64,000 nucleotides of DNA from an uncultured Muribaculaceae bacterium (lineage in GTDB: Bacteria > Bacteroidota > Bacteroidia > Bacteroidales > Muribaculaceae). The DNA is taken from contig CAKUQQ010000007.1 of the NCBI GenBank assembly GCA_934675575.1, positions 89,154-153,153 on the forward strand, given 5' to 3'. The stretch's first letter is position 1; each line of letters starts with the position of its first letter. The notes beneath the pieces are model-generated. The model was not told the origin of the DNA, did no database searches, and saw only the letters and a list, made by a program, of their open reading frames with translations. Below are positions 1-8,802 of the stretch, piece after piece. Made by a program: the position numbers and the translations under genes.

Positions 1-1415
1 CGCAGTCGTCGGCATCGTCTGGCTCCAACGGTGTGCAATATAGCGACCCCATGACACAGACGGCTGGTAAGGCTGTGAAAGCCAACGACCTGTTTGTGAG
101 GATAGAAATGTCGAAGAAGCGCATTTTTGAGCAAGAAGCTGTGGTTTGCACCATAAAACTCTACACAAAATATCAGATTTCGCAATTTTTCCCCACGCTG
201 CAACCATCGTTCAACGGTTTCTTGATAGAGGAGTTGCCTTTGTCGCCAAACCTCAACAAGATAGAGCGTGTGAACGGCGAGAACTACATGGTGGCTGAAC
301 TGAAAAAGTGCATACTGTTTCCGCAGCAGTCGGGCAAGCTGACCATAACGTCGGGTAACTACGACCTGTCGGTGGTGCAATATGACACCTATCGCAGCGT
401 GTTTGGCACGCTGTCGCAGCCAGTGGAGCGCAAATTGCAGGTGAAATCAAACTCGGCAACCGTGTATATAGAGCCGCTGCCAGAGCCGAAGCCGGCAAAC
501 TTCAGCGGAGCTGTGGGCAACTTCACTGTAGATGCCACGGTGAAGCCAGCCGACCTGAAGACATACGCCGCAGCCACATATAGCTACATAATCAAGGGTA
601 CTGGAAACTTGAAATACATCAAGGCTCCAAACGTGAAATTCCCAAAGCAGTTTGATGTGTATGACCCACAAAACAAGGTGGCTGCCGCGCCAAACGGCTC
701 AAATGTGAGCGGAACGTTGGCAATCAATTATATGTTCATTCCACAGTTTGTCGGTGATTTTGAGATACCGGCCAACGATTTTGTGTATTTCAATCCGGAA
801 ACAGGAAAATATGTGACTCTAAAAACCAGGGGCTTTAGTCTGCATGTGGCAAAGGGCAAGGGCACGCCATCGAGTCACTACAAGATACAAAACCTTGACA
901 TACGCCGCAACGCCACCGACGAGGCGGAGCTTAGCAAGACCACGTCGTTTGTGATAAGCAGCGTGTGTTATTGGTTTGGCTATGTGCTGCCGGTTGTGGC
1001 GCTGGCTGTGATATTGCTCATATATCGCAAGCAGCTCAAGGAGCGTGCCGACTCAAGGCTCATGCGACGCAAGCGTGCAAGCAAACTCGCAAGGAAACGC
1101 CTGAAACGCGCCAAAGCACTGCTTGCCGCCAACGACAGCAATGGTTTCTATGCCGAGTTGTCTGATGCCATGTGGGGCTATTTGAGCGACAAACTCAACA
1201 TACCTGGTTCGGAGTTGAGCAAGGACAACATAAGCGCAGAACTTGACAAGTTTGGCGTTGACCAAGAGTTGAGAGACGCCACTATGGATTTGCTGAACAA
1301 ATGCGAATTTGCCCAGTATGCACCAGAACTGGCCAAGACCGACATGAACACGGTGCTCAGCGAAGCTGCCGCACTGATGGATAAACTTGAAACCGTAAAG
1401 AGAATAGGAAAATGA
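1..1415 (+). CDS. batD: BatD family protein, 5' end outside the window
   Basis: C-terminal part of a BatD-like protein of the Bacteroides aerotolerance (Bat) system, a membrane protein with a large periplasmic part. The reading frame (from base 3) is open to the left edge, so the true start lies upstream. What is visible is a long beta-rich ectodomain, one membrane helix around 950-1030 (VLPVVALAVILLIYRK), then a very basic cytoplasmic stretch (RLMRRKRASKLARKR) and an alpha-helical tail. The stop overlaps the next start as ATGA, so it is translationally coupled to the BatE-like gene. Family assignment rests on this architecture plus the neighbour; the biochemical role of BatD is not settled. 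Confidence 0.85.
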   Translation, partial: QSSASSGSNGVQYSDPMTQTAGKAVKANDLFVRIEMSKKRIFEQEAVVCTIKLYTKYQISQFFPTLQPSFNGFLIEELPLSPNLNKIERVNGENYMVAELKKCILFPQQSGKLTITSGNYDLSVVQYDTYRSVFGTLSQPVERKLQVKSNSATVYIEPLPEPKPANFSGAVGNFTVDATVKPADLKTYAAATYSYIIKGTGNLKYIKAPNVKFPKQFDVYDPQNKVAAAPNGSNVSGTLAINYMFIPQFVGDFEIPANDFVYFNPETGKYVTLKTRGFSLHVAKGKGTPSSHYKIQNLDIRRNATDEAELSKTTSFVISSVCYWFGYVLPVVALAVILLIYRKQLKERADSRLMRRKRASKLARKRLKRAKALLAANDSNGFYAELSDAMWGYLSDKLNIPGSELSKDNISAELDKFGVDQELRDATMDLLNKCEFAQYAPELAKTDMNTVLSEAAALMDKLETVKRIGK

Positions 1416-2200
1416 TTAGAAAGATATTGACTCTGGCTGCAGTGATGCTTATGGTGTGGCAAATGGCATTTGCTGCTGGAAACGCTGACTTCTCGGCAGC
1501 CAACAAGGCATATAGCAGCGAACTATATAACAAGGCGTTGCAGACATATCTCGACATAGCTAAAAAAGACGGTGTGTCGTCGGAGCTATACTACAACATA
1601 GGCAACACATATTACAGGCTCAACGACAGGGCAAACGCGGTGCTCTATTATGAGCGCGCCCTGCTGCTTAATCCGTCAAACGGCGATGCACGATATAACC
1701 TCGACTTCGTGCGCACCAAGGCTCAAATAAACCAAGACTCCGGCAGCTCTTTTTTCAGCAACTGGATAGATGGCCAAGTGTGCAGCCACAGTAGCGACAT
1801 GTGGGCTGTGACAGCTCTCGTTGCGTTTCTGCTGCTGCTGGGCTGTGTGCTGCTCTATGTGCTTGTGAGTGGAGTGGCAGTGCGCAAGGTGGGCTTCTTT
1901 GGCGGAGGCCTGATGCTTGTGGTGTGTGTGCTTAGCTTGATATGCTCTCTGCATGTTAAAAATCGCGCTGAGAACCATAACTATGCAATAGTGATGAATG
2001 ACAGCGCAGTGTTCAGCACAGCTCCGCGTCAACCCAAGGACAAAACGGAAGTGCCTGTGAAAATGGGTGCCGGATACAAGGTGGAACTGAAAGACTCGAT
2101 TGTGAGCAAAGACGGTCACCAAAATGTGAAATGGTATGACATAGAGACGTCTGACCAACAGCGGGCGTGGGTTAAATCGACCGATGTTGAGGTGATTTGA
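1412..2200 (+). CDS. batE: BatE-like TPR membrane protein
   Basis: A 262-residue protein with an N-terminal signal peptide (MIRKILTLAAVMLMVWQMAF), tetratricopeptide repeats around residues 25-95 (including YYNIGNTYYRLNDRANAVLYY), two membrane helices around 130-185, and a C-terminal SH3-like region ending in W(V)KSTDVEVI. This is the usual BatE layout: TPRs in the periplasm for protein contacts, followed by membrane anchoring. The start ATG overlaps the batD stop by 4 bp. The role in aerotolerance or cell-envelope stress is known only by family association. Confidence 0.87.
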   Translation: MIRKILTLAAVMLMVWQMAFAAGNADFSAANKAYSSELYNKALQTYLDIAKKDGVSSELYYNIGNTYYRLNDRANAVLYYERALLLNPSNGDARYNLDFVRTKAQINQDSGSSFFSNWIDGQVCSHSSDMWAVTALVAFLLLLGCVLLYVLVSGVAVRKVGFFGGGLMLVVCVLSLICSLHVKNRAENHNYAIVMNDSAVFSTAPRQPKDKTEVPVKMGAGYKVELKDSIVSKDGHQNVKWYDIETSDQQRAWVKSTDVEVI

Positions 2201-2248
2201 CGCAAGAAAATATACACAAAACACTTAATTGACACATTGACGACACAG

Positions 2249-2914
2249 ATGGAGACATTACGCGAGTTTGACGTGGCTTTGTTTTCGGCATTGAACGGTT
2301 GCCATAACGCATATTTCGACAACTTCATGTGGCTTGTGGCTGGCAAGTTTGCGTGGCTGCTGATGATAGTGGCACTGCTGCTGACGCTTCGCAACAAAGG
2401 TTGGCGCACAACACTGCTCACTGTGATAGCTGTGGCGGTGGTGATAACTATTGCCGACCAAGTGTCGTCGGGCATAATAAAACCTATAGTGGAGCGTCTG
2501 CGCCCGTCGCACAACCCCGATTTGGCAGCCACGATACATGTGGTCAACGGTTATCATGGCGGACTTTACGGCTTTGTATCAAGCCATGCGGCCAACTCAT
2601 TTGGCGTTGCCACACTGATTGCGCTGCTGTTTAGAAACAGGCTTGTGGCGTGTGCCATGCTGGGCTGGGCAGTGCTGGTGTCATATAGCAGGATATACCT
2701 GGGAGTGCATTATCCGGGCGACATAGTGTGCGGAGCCGTAATAGGTGTGGCTGCCGGTGCGCTTGTGGCTTGGCTTTGGCGCAAATATGGACACGACACA
2801 GGCAAGTGGGCTGTAGTGAAATTTACACTCCAAGACGCAAGAATGCTTTCGGCGGCTGTACTGGCTAATGTGTTGATACTGGTAGCAGTAGCATTTACCG
2901 GTGCTTTTGCTTGA
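2249..2914 (+). CDS. PAP2 superfamily membrane phosphatase
   Basis: A 221-residue multi-helix membrane protein with all three parts of the PAP2 phosphatase signature: KPIVERLRPS (K-x6-RP), YGFVSSHAANSFG (the PSGH-like motif, here SSHA) and SRIYLGVHYPGDIVCG (SR-x5-H-x3-D). Such enzymes dephosphorylate lipid phosphates, for example undecaprenyl pyrophosphate, phosphatidylglycerophosphate or lipid A, at the membrane face. An in-frame TTG lies 12 bp upstream (2237), but ATG at 2249 is the better start. It follows batE by 48 bp and is probably cotranscribed. The substrate cannot be told from the sequence. Confidence 0.88.
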   Translation: METLREFDVALFSALNGCHNAYFDNFMWLVAGKFAWLLMIVALLLTLRNKGWRTTLLTVIAVAVVITIADQVSSGIIKPIVERLRPSHNPDLAATIHVVNGYHGGLYGFVSSHAANSFGVATLIALLFRNRLVACAMLGWAVLVSYSRIYLGVHYPGDIVCGAVIGVAAGALVAWLWRKYGHDTGKWAVVKFTLQDARMLSAAVLANVLILVAVAFTGAFA

Positions 2915-3020
2915 AAAAATAGTTAAGAAATAGTCTTGAAATATTTTTTTTATTGAAACATTCGTATTAAATTTATGGCAAATAACAAATTTATTGTTTG
3001 ACATAAAAACAGTTATTATC

Positions 3021-3278
3021 ATGCCAAAGACTATTTCATTTAACGAACTCCGCAGGATTAAGGACAGCCTGCCCTCAGGTTCAACCCACGTTATTGCAGA
3101 CAAATTGAATGTAACCGTTCAAACAGTGAGGAATTATTTTGGAGGCTCTAATTATGATGTGGGCAACAACATGGGAGTGCATATCGAACCAGGTCCTGAC
3201 GGCGGAATTGTGATTCTTGATGATACGAAAATCTTAGATATGGCCCTTGAAATCTTAGCAAACAAGGCCGAAAAATAA
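3021..3278 (+). CDS. Small putative DNA-binding (HTH-like) protein
   Basis: An 85-residue protein starting MPKTISFNELRRIKDSLP, with a helix-turn-helix-like stretch around residues 20-45 (IADKLNVTVQTVRNYF), then a glycine-rich turn and a short C-terminal helix. An in-frame TTG at 2994 extends the frame, but ATG at 3021 gives the natural N-terminus. I recognise it only as a small conserved Bacteroidales-type protein. DNA binding is inferred from the HTH-like segment; target and role are unknown. It stands alone, followed by a strong hairpin terminator. Confidence 0.75.
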   Translation: MPKTISFNELRRIKDSLPSGSTHVIADKLNVTVQTVRNYFGGSNYDVGNNMGVHIEPGPDGGIVILDDTKILDMALEILANKAEK

Positions 3279-3304
3279 GATAGCGTATAAAAGAAATTTG
3301 AGAG

Positions 3305-3345
3305 TTTGGAGACTTTTGTGAAAAGCAAGGTCTCCAAATTTTTTT
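3305..3345 (+). terminator. Intrinsic terminator, possibly bidirectional
   Basis: The outer stem TTTGGAGA/TCTCCAAA encloses an inner stem CTTTT-GTG-AAAAG and is followed by a run of seven T. It lies between the convergent small HTH-like gene (+) and the DUF1232-like gene (-), so it may serve both. Confidence 0.85.
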
Positions 3346-3360
3346 GTGCCCAGCGATGTG

Positions 3361-3645
3361 TTAGAGGAGGGTGGGGAGTGGGGTGAAGGCGAGCATGGCT
3401 GCCCAGCAGATGGCGAGGCAGAGGAACACTACCGACAGCATGCTGAGCTGGCGACGCAGGAAATGCCTCTCTGGGCGTTGAAAAGTGCATTGCATGTATG
3501 TGAATGCAGCCATGAACAGGAAGAAGTCGTCAGCATAGCCTAAAATGCCAAGGTCGTCGAAATCATAGGGCATGATGATGTAGGCTATGGCCAGAATTAA
3601 CAACACAACGGCTATGATGCGCTGGATAAGTATTTTTTGTTTCAT
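3361..3645 (-). CDS. DUF1232-like small membrane protein
   Basis: A 94-residue protein with a membrane helix at about 5-25 (IAVVLLILAIAYIIMP), the motif PYDFDDLGILGYADD that matches the PxDxIPD-x-GxLDD core of DUF1232 (YkvA-like) proteins, and a second membrane helix at about 70-90. A longer frame runs upstream to 4011, but it lies over the folK-like gene, so ATG at 3643-3645 is the sensible start, 11 bp after folK ends. Function unknown. It is the last gene of the minus-strand run that starts at the acyltransferase. Confidence 0.82.
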   Translation of the reverse strand: MKQKILIQRIIAVVLLILAIAYIIMPYDFDDLGILGYADDFFLFMAAFTYMQCTFQRPERHFLRRQLSMLSVVFLCLAICWAAMLAFTPLPTLL

Positions 3646-3656
3646 TGTTGTGAGAA

Positions 3657-4049
3657 TTATTCTTTTGTTTGGTTTGACTGTTTGGCTCCACCGGTGAGCT
3701 GTGTCCAGCCGATTTTGAAGAATTGCTGGCTGAAGTCCCACTCGCGGAGCACCGTGCCGTTGAAGACCACAATGTCGATGTCGATGGGGGTGACATGCTC
3801 TTGGCGAGCTTTGTCGTCGCGGCCATGCGACAGCTCGTAGGCTTTGAATAACTGGTCGAGCTGGGCTGCGGTGTGGGGGCATGTGCCGACTGCCACGGCA
3901 TTGTGGTAGGTTGTGGTGCGGCTCTGTGTGTTGTATGTGCTTGATATGCGAAATTGGCATAACAATGTGCTGAGCCACGTGGCGGCGTGGTTTATGGCAT
4001 CGTCGCCGCACGGCACATTGCTGCTTATGCTCAATGCCACATTATTCAT
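3657..4049 (-). CDS. folK: FolK-like (HPPK) protein, short form
   Basis: A 130-residue protein resembling 6-hydroxymethyl-7,8-dihydropterin pyrophosphokinase, which transfers pyrophosphate from ATP to the pterin in folate synthesis. Visible matches are YNTQSRTTTYHNAVAVGT (the family's Y.T.P...F.N region), ELSHGR, and PIDIDIVVFNG (the R.(I/L)D(I/L)D core with the metal-binding aspartates). It is shorter than usual (about 160), mainly in the substrate loop, and the arginine that normally precedes the DxD core is not present (HVTPIDID). The start overlaps the end of tex by 8 bp. It could be an active short Bacteroidales form or a weakened enzyme. Confidence 0.75.
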   Translation of the reverse strand: MNNVALSISSNVPCGDDAINHAATWLSTLLCQFRISSTYNTQSRTTTYHNAVAVGTCPHTAAQLDQLFKAYELSHGRDDKARQEHVTPIDIDIVVFNGTVLREWDFSQQFFKIGWTQLTGGAKQSNQTKE

Positions 4050-6174
4050 TTTTGATGCCTTTCATTGATAGCGATATGCGCTTGCGGTCGAGGTCCACTT
4101 GCTTAACGCGCACTTTAATGTGCTGGCTGATGTGAACAACTGCAGAGGGGTTGGCGACACGGTGGTCGGCCATTTCGGAAACATGCACCAGTCCGTTGGT
4201 GTGTATGCCTATGTCAACGAAAGCGCCGAATTGCGTGATGTTGGTGACCACGCCGTTAAGCTCCATACCCACTTTGAGGTCGGTAATGTCGTGCACACTG
4301 TCGTCAAACTCAATGACTTCGGCCGTGGAGCGAGGGTCGCGTCCCGGTTTGTCGAGCTCGTTCATGATGTCGCGCAAGGTGGGCTCTCCAACTTCGCTGG
4401 AGATGTATTTCTTTATGTCGATTTTTTGTTGCTGCTCTTTGTCGGCAATCAGCTGTGCCACGGTGCAGCCGCAGTCGGCAGCCATTTGTGTGACGAGGCG
4501 ATAGCGTTCGGGGTGCACGGCCGAGTTGTCGAGCGGGTTGCTGCTGTCGGGCACTCGCAAGAATCCGGCGGACTGGGTGAACGTCTTTTTACCCATTTTG
4601 GGCACGTTGAGAATTTCGTCACGAGACTTGAACGGCCCGTTTTGGGCACGGTAGTCAACAATGTTTTTTGCCAGTTGTGGCCCAAGGCCGGAAACGTAGG
4701 TCAAAAGTTCTTTGGAGGCAGTGTTGATGTTAACGCCCACGCGGTTAACACAGCTTTCAACCGTGAAACTGAGCGACTTTTTAAGTTTGGTCTGGTCAAC
4801 ATCGTGCTGATATTGCCCCACGCCTATGGATTTGGGGTCAATTTTGACAAGCTCGGCAAGAGGGTCGAGCAGGCGGCGTCCTATCGACACGGCACCACGC
4901 ACGGTGACGTCTTGGTCGGGGAACTCGTCGCGTGCAATCTTGGAAGCGGAATAGATGGAAGCTCCGTTTTCGCTCACCACATAGATGTCGAGACCAAGGT
5001 GCTGGCGTTTCAGAAACTTCTCTGTTTCGCGGCTTGCAGTGCCGTTGCCTATGGCAATGGCATCTATTTTGTGGGTCTTGACGAGGGTTGCGACCTTGTC
5101 GGCAGCACCATCGATGTCGTAGTGTGGTGCAGTGGGATATATCACATCATGGCAAAGCAGGTTGCCTTGCTCATTGAGGCAAACAACCTTGCAGCCGGTG
5201 CGGAAGCCGGGGTCGATGGCAAGAATACGCTTGTGGCCAAGTGGCGGAGCAAACAAAAGCTGTCGGGCATTTTGGGCGAACATGGAGATGGCCTCGTCGT
5301 CGGCCTTGGTTTTTGCCGTGGCGGCAAATTCGGTTTCGATAGACGGCTTTATGAGACGCTTGTAGCTGTCGTCAACGGCCTCCATGACCAGTTGTGATGC
5401 TTGCGACTTGCCTTTGACCACTATGCGCGCTATGTTGTCGATGGCACGCTCACCGTTGATATTGATAGCCACTTTCAGAAATCCCTCTTTCTCTCCACGC
5501 CTTATGGCGAGCAACTGGTGTGAGGAAACACGGCTAAGTGGCTGTGAATACTCGTAGTAGTTTTCGTAGTTGCGGCCCTCGATTTCCTTGCCCTTGACGT
5601 AGCGTGACGAAAGAACGGCCTCGTGGCGGAAAGAGCGGCGCACGGAATTGCGCACGGCGGTGTTTTCTGAAATCCACTCTGCAATTATGTCTTTTGCTCC
5701 GGCAATGGCATCGTCGGCAGTTTTGACAGTATCGCCATTGGCAAAACGCTTGGCTCGCGAAGCGATGTCGTCGCCATGCTGCGCCATGATAATCTTGGCA
5801 AGCGGCTCAAGACCATTGTCGCGTGCGGTTTGTGCCCTTGTGTGCCTTTTGGGTTTGTAGGGCAGATATATGTCCTCAAGTTCGGTTGAATTCCAGCAGT
5901 TCATGATTTTTGCTGACAGCTCGTCGGTGAGCTTGCCTTGCTCCATAATGGTGTTTAGGATTGTGGAGCGGCGTTTTTGTAGCTCGTTGTAGTAGTTTAG
6001 GCGAGCTTCGATGGATTGTATGTCAACTTCGTTGAGTCCGCCGGTGGCTTCCTTGCGGTAGCGGCTGATGAACGGAATTGTGGCTCCGTCGCTCAGCAAG
6101 CTGGCTGTGTTGTGGACTTTATCAACTGGAATATTTAGCTCTTGTGAGATGAGCAATGTTAACTTGTCAGGCAT
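4042..6174 (-). CDS. tex: Tex-family RNA-binding transcription accessory protein
   Basis: A 710-residue protein with the full Tex layout: N-terminal helical region with ATIPFISRYRKEATGGL (residues 31-47), YqgF/RNase H-like domain from about 316 (RILAIDPGFRTGCKV), helix-hairpin-helix region at about 480-545 (VNINTASKELLTYVSGLG), and a C-terminal S1 RNA-binding domain at about 634-706 (GAFVDIGIHTNGLVHVSEM). Tex/Spt6-like proteins bind nucleic acid and RNA polymerase and affect transcription. Length and all domains are intact. It sits between the metallophosphoesterase gene (31 bp upstream) and folK (8 bp overlap), so it is one transcription unit with them. Confidence 0.96.
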   Translation of the reverse strand: MPDKLTLLISQELNIPVDKVHNTASLLSDGATIPFISRYRKEATGGLNEVDIQSIEARLNYYNELQKRRSTILNTIMEQGKLTDELSAKIMNCWNSTELEDIYLPYKPKRHTRAQTARDNGLEPLAKIIMAQHGDDIASRAKRFANGDTVKTADDAIAGAKDIIAEWISENTAVRNSVRRSFRHEAVLSSRYVKGKEIEGRNYENYYEYSQPLSRVSSHQLLAIRRGEKEGFLKVAININGERAIDNIARIVVKGKSQASQLVMEAVDDSYKRLIKPSIETEFAATAKTKADDEAISMFAQNARQLLFAPPLGHKRILAIDPGFRTGCKVVCLNEQGNLLCHDVIYPTAPHYDIDGAADKVATLVKTHKIDAIAIGNGTASRETEKFLKRQHLGLDIYVVSENGASIYSASKIARDEFPDQDVTVRGAVSIGRRLLDPLAELVKIDPKSIGVGQYQHDVDQTKLKKSLSFTVESCVNRVGVNINTASKELLTYVSGLGPQLAKNIVDYRAQNGPFKSRDEILNVPKMGKKTFTQSAGFLRVPDSSNPLDNSAVHPERYRLVTQMAADCGCTVAQLIADKEQQQKIDIKKYISSEVGEPTLRDIMNELDKPGRDPRSTAEVIEFDDSVHDITDLKVGMELNGVVTNITQFGAFVDIGIHTNGLVHVSEMADHRVANPSAVVHISQHIKVRVKQVDLDRKRISLSMKGIKNE

Positions 6175-6205
6175 ATATATATTACAGAATGGTTGTTTTG
6201 TGTGG

Positions 6206-7399
6206 TTATTGTTTCTTTTTCAGTGTGATTAGGGTGATTTCGGGCGTTGCGCCAATGCGTGCAGGTATGCCCACCTCACCCAAGCCTATGTTGACATAGA
6301 GCTTCTGGTAACCATTACCCTCATAAACACCGCCCCATTCCTTATAACGCCATGCGGCTGGTGAATAGCGGTGGCCAAAGACCGAAAGCATGACTTGCAT
6401 GGCATGGGTGTGGCCCGACAGCATGAGGTTAATGTTGGTTTTGCCCACTATTTCTTTGCGCCACGCATAAGGATTGTGCTGGAGCAGAATCTTGAATCTT
6501 GAGTCGTTGACATAGGGATAGGCTTTGCGCAGATTACCATATTTGGGGAATGGCGGGTCGCCGTAATTTTCAGTGCCTATGAAGCAAATGCGTGCGGAGT
6601 CGCGCTTCACGGTGTGTGTGGCGTTGTTGAGCAGTGTCCAGCCCACGCTTGCCTGAAACTGGCGCAGCGAGTCGCGGTCGGCCATTTTCTGGGCTTCAGT
6701 TGGCCATTGCACATAGTCGTCGTAATCGTGATTGCCAAGCACGGAGAGAACGCCGTCGCGAGCCTTGATGCGCGACAGCACGCTACGGAACGGAAAAGCC
6801 TCGCATGAGCGCATAGACACGAGGTCGCCAGTGAAACACACAATGTCGGGCTGCAAGGCGTTGACGGCATCGACGCACGATGACACGAATGTGGTGTCGC
6901 TGCCAAATGATAACAAGTGCATATCGCTGATATGAACAATGCGATAGCCGTCGAATTCCTTAGGCAGATTGCTGAAATACAGAGTTTGCCGAGTGACATC
7001 GTGAGTGCGCGGAGTGACTAAGGCTCCCCACCACATGATTATGAATGTGAGCAAGGCTATGCACGATGCGCATGTTTTTACAAACTTTTTGGCTTTTGCC
7101 GCTAAAAATGGCAGCGATGATATGGCATTGACAATCAACCATAAATATTTGGGAATGTAGAAAGCCAAATAAGTGTAGGTGAGCCATTCCACCCACAGCA
7201 CACCAGTTGTTTGCGGATTGGAGCTTATTATGACCATGGCTGCCACAATTATGGCAAGCAGCACAGCGGCAAGTGCCGTGTGTGCCAATGCTGCCCAACG
7301 CGAAGCTCGCATCGGTTTGGTCAAATGTCTGTAAATGCCCCAATCAACAGCAAAATTAGCAATCAGGAACAAAAAGAGTGGAATCCAGTGAAACCGCAT
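6206..7399 (-). CDS. Membrane-anchored metallophosphoesterase
   Basis: A 397-residue protein. The first 135 residues hold about four membrane helices (from MRFHWIPLFLFLIANFAVDW), followed by a calcineurin-like phosphoesterase domain. All metal-binding motifs are present: HISDMHL (DxH), CFTGDLV (GD), LGNHDY (GNHD), LLQHNP and LSGHTHAM (GHxH). Related enzymes such as YkuE or LpxH-type proteins hydrolyse phosphoesters, some of them lipids, but the substrate here is unknown. The active domain is probably on one face of the inner membrane. The gene lies between the acyltransferase and tex on the same strand. Confidence 0.92.
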   Translation of the reverse strand: MRFHWIPLFLFLIANFAVDWGIYRHLTKPMRASRWAALAHTALAAVLLAIIVAAMVIISSNPQTTGVLWVEWLTYTYLAFYIPKYLWLIVNAISSLPFLAAKAKKFVKTCASCIALLTFIIMWWGALVTPRTHDVTRQTLYFSNLPKEFDGYRIVHISDMHLLSFGSDTTFVSSCVDAVNALQPDIVCFTGDLVSMRSCEAFPFRSVLSRIKARDGVLSVLGNHDYDDYVQWPTEAQKMADRDSLRQFQASVGWTLLNNATHTVKRDSARICFIGTENYGDPPFPKYGNLRKAYPYVNDSRFKILLQHNPYAWRKEIVGKTNINLMLSGHTHAMQVMLSVFGHRYSPAAWRYKEWGGVYEGNGYQKLYVNIGLGEVGIPARIGATPEITLITLKKKQ

Positions 7400-7487
7400 T
7401 ATTTAATAATAATTTCTTTTTCTTTTTTGAGAAAAAATGGAGAGAGCTTTTTTATTGCTATTCTTTTCAAAGAGTTATGCCCTAATA

Positions 7488-8663
7488 TCAACCGAGAGCA
7501 TCGAGCTGGTTGGTGAGAGGGTTGGAATACATCTGCAGCATTTTGCTGTACATATAGTAGCGGTCGAACTCTTGCAGAGGAATGTCGGTTTTGTCGATTT
7601 GGTCAGACAGATATTTCTTGAAACCGTCAAGCTCTTCGGGAGTGTATTTGTCGGCAAACTTCTTGTTGTCGAAGAGAATGTCGTGGGCCATATAGTTGGT
7701 CTTGAAAATCTTGTAGTTGGCGTGTATGCAGTGGTCAATAATAGTGCACACGCGGCTGATGGCAAGAAACTTGTCGAGGTCTTCGGGAATGTTGTCGAGC
7801 TCGTTGTTGATGCACGGTGTGAAAGAGTAGTGCACATGGCCTTTGAATCCCAGCAGACCGGTCTTCATGCTGATGAGGTCGTCTTCGGGCGACTTCTTGA
7901 AGTTAGGGTCCTTGCTCTTGAGCAAGAACTCGCGTGCCTTGAGGTAGTCGTTGGGGTCATACTCATAGCTGATAGCTATGGGGGCAATGTTCAGCTCCTT
8001 TAGGCTCTCAATGAAAGATTTGTCGCGGTTGCCGTAGGAAAGCATCTTGATGAGGCTCTCTTGTGTGCGGTCGTTGCTGTCTTTGCAGCGGCCTTCGCGC
8101 TGTGCTATCCAGATGGAGGCATGCTTCTCGGAGAGAGCAAAATGAATGTATTTTGACAGCTGGATTGCAGCGGCAAGCGTCTGCATGCGACCGAGGTTGC
8201 GCTTAACGATGAAGCACTTGTTAAGGCGCACGAGCTTGTTAATCCAATCGAAAATGAGGAGGTTGTTGCCAATGGCAATCTCGCAAGTGTCAAATCCGCC
8301 CTTTATGAGTGAGTAGCTCAGCTGTGCAGAGTCGAGCACAATATCGCGGTGGTTGGTGATGAACACGTTTGGCGTGTTTTTGTCAAGGTTTTCAAGTCCG
8401 CTCACAGTGAGTCCGCTTGTGGTCTTGGCCAGTAGGCCGTCCATAAACGGTTTCATAATTTTCAGCTGCCAGTCCTTTTTGTTGTTGAGACTAAGAAGCA
8501 CACGCACGAGCTGCGAATACTTGTAGCCCGGAAGGAACATGTTGATTATGTTGCGAAATCCAGGTTCTTGCACCAAGATTGACATTTCGTTGTGGAAATC
8601 CTTGTCGGCTATAGGGCAGATGTCGGAGAACTCAGAAGGGGTTATGATGTTTTCGTCTTCCAT
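7488..8663 (-). CDS. 1-acylglycerol-3-phosphate acyltransferase-like protein
   Basis: A 391-residue protein with a glycerolipid acyltransferase signature: FITNHRDIVLDS (NHxxxxD-type catalytic block) at about residues 100-111, and a downstream REGRCKDSNDRTQ segment matching the substrate-phosphate binding EGxR-type motif. The family moves acyl chains onto glycerol phosphates during membrane lipid synthesis. This long form with an N-terminal helical extension is common in Bacteroidota. It lies first in the minus-strand run and has a TACCTTTG promoter-like box 47 bp upstream. Exact acceptor not known. Confidence 0.86.
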   Translation of the reverse strand: MEDENIITPSEFSDICPIADKDFHNEMSILVQEPGFRNIINMFLPGYKYSQLVRVLLSLNNKKDWQLKIMKPFMDGLLAKTTSGLTVSGLENLDKNTPNVFITNHRDIVLDSAQLSYSLIKGGFDTCEIAIGNNLLIFDWINKLVRLNKCFIVKRNLGRMQTLAAAIQLSKYIHFALSEKHASIWIAQREGRCKDSNDRTQESLIKMLSYGNRDKSFIESLKELNIAPIAISYEYDPNDYLKAREFLLKSKDPNFKKSPEDDLISMKTGLLGFKGHVHYSFTPCINNELDNIPEDLDKFLAISRVCTIIDHCIHANYKIFKTNYMAHDILFDNKKFADKYTPEELDGFKKYLSDQIDKTDIPLQEFDRYYMYSKMLQMYSNPLTNQLDALG

Positions 8664-8709
8664 AATAAGATATGTTTATAATAATATGTTAAGCACTAAA
8701 GTAGTTTTT

Positions 8710-8717
8710 CAAAGGTA
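8710..8717 (-). promoter_or_regulatory. Promoter -7 box before the acyltransferase gene
   Basis: On the minus strand this reads TACCTTTG, a match to the Bacteroidota -7 consensus TAnnTTTG. It lies 47 bp upstream of the acyltransferase ATG. No clear -33 TTTG is seen. It probably starts the acyltransferase-metallophosphoesterase-tex-folK-DUF1232 unit. Confidence 0.55.
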
Positions 8718-8802
8718 GTGAAAAAGAATGAAACGGCAACAAATCTTGCTTAAATTAAGGCATGGTGAAATGTGGTGAAATGCCGGTCACCGATAGCTTT
8801 GC

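Noticed and set aside
4099..5397. 432-residue plus-strand open frame opposite tex
   Set aside because: Antisense to the well-supported Tex coding frame, Val/Gly/His-rich, without recognisable motifs.
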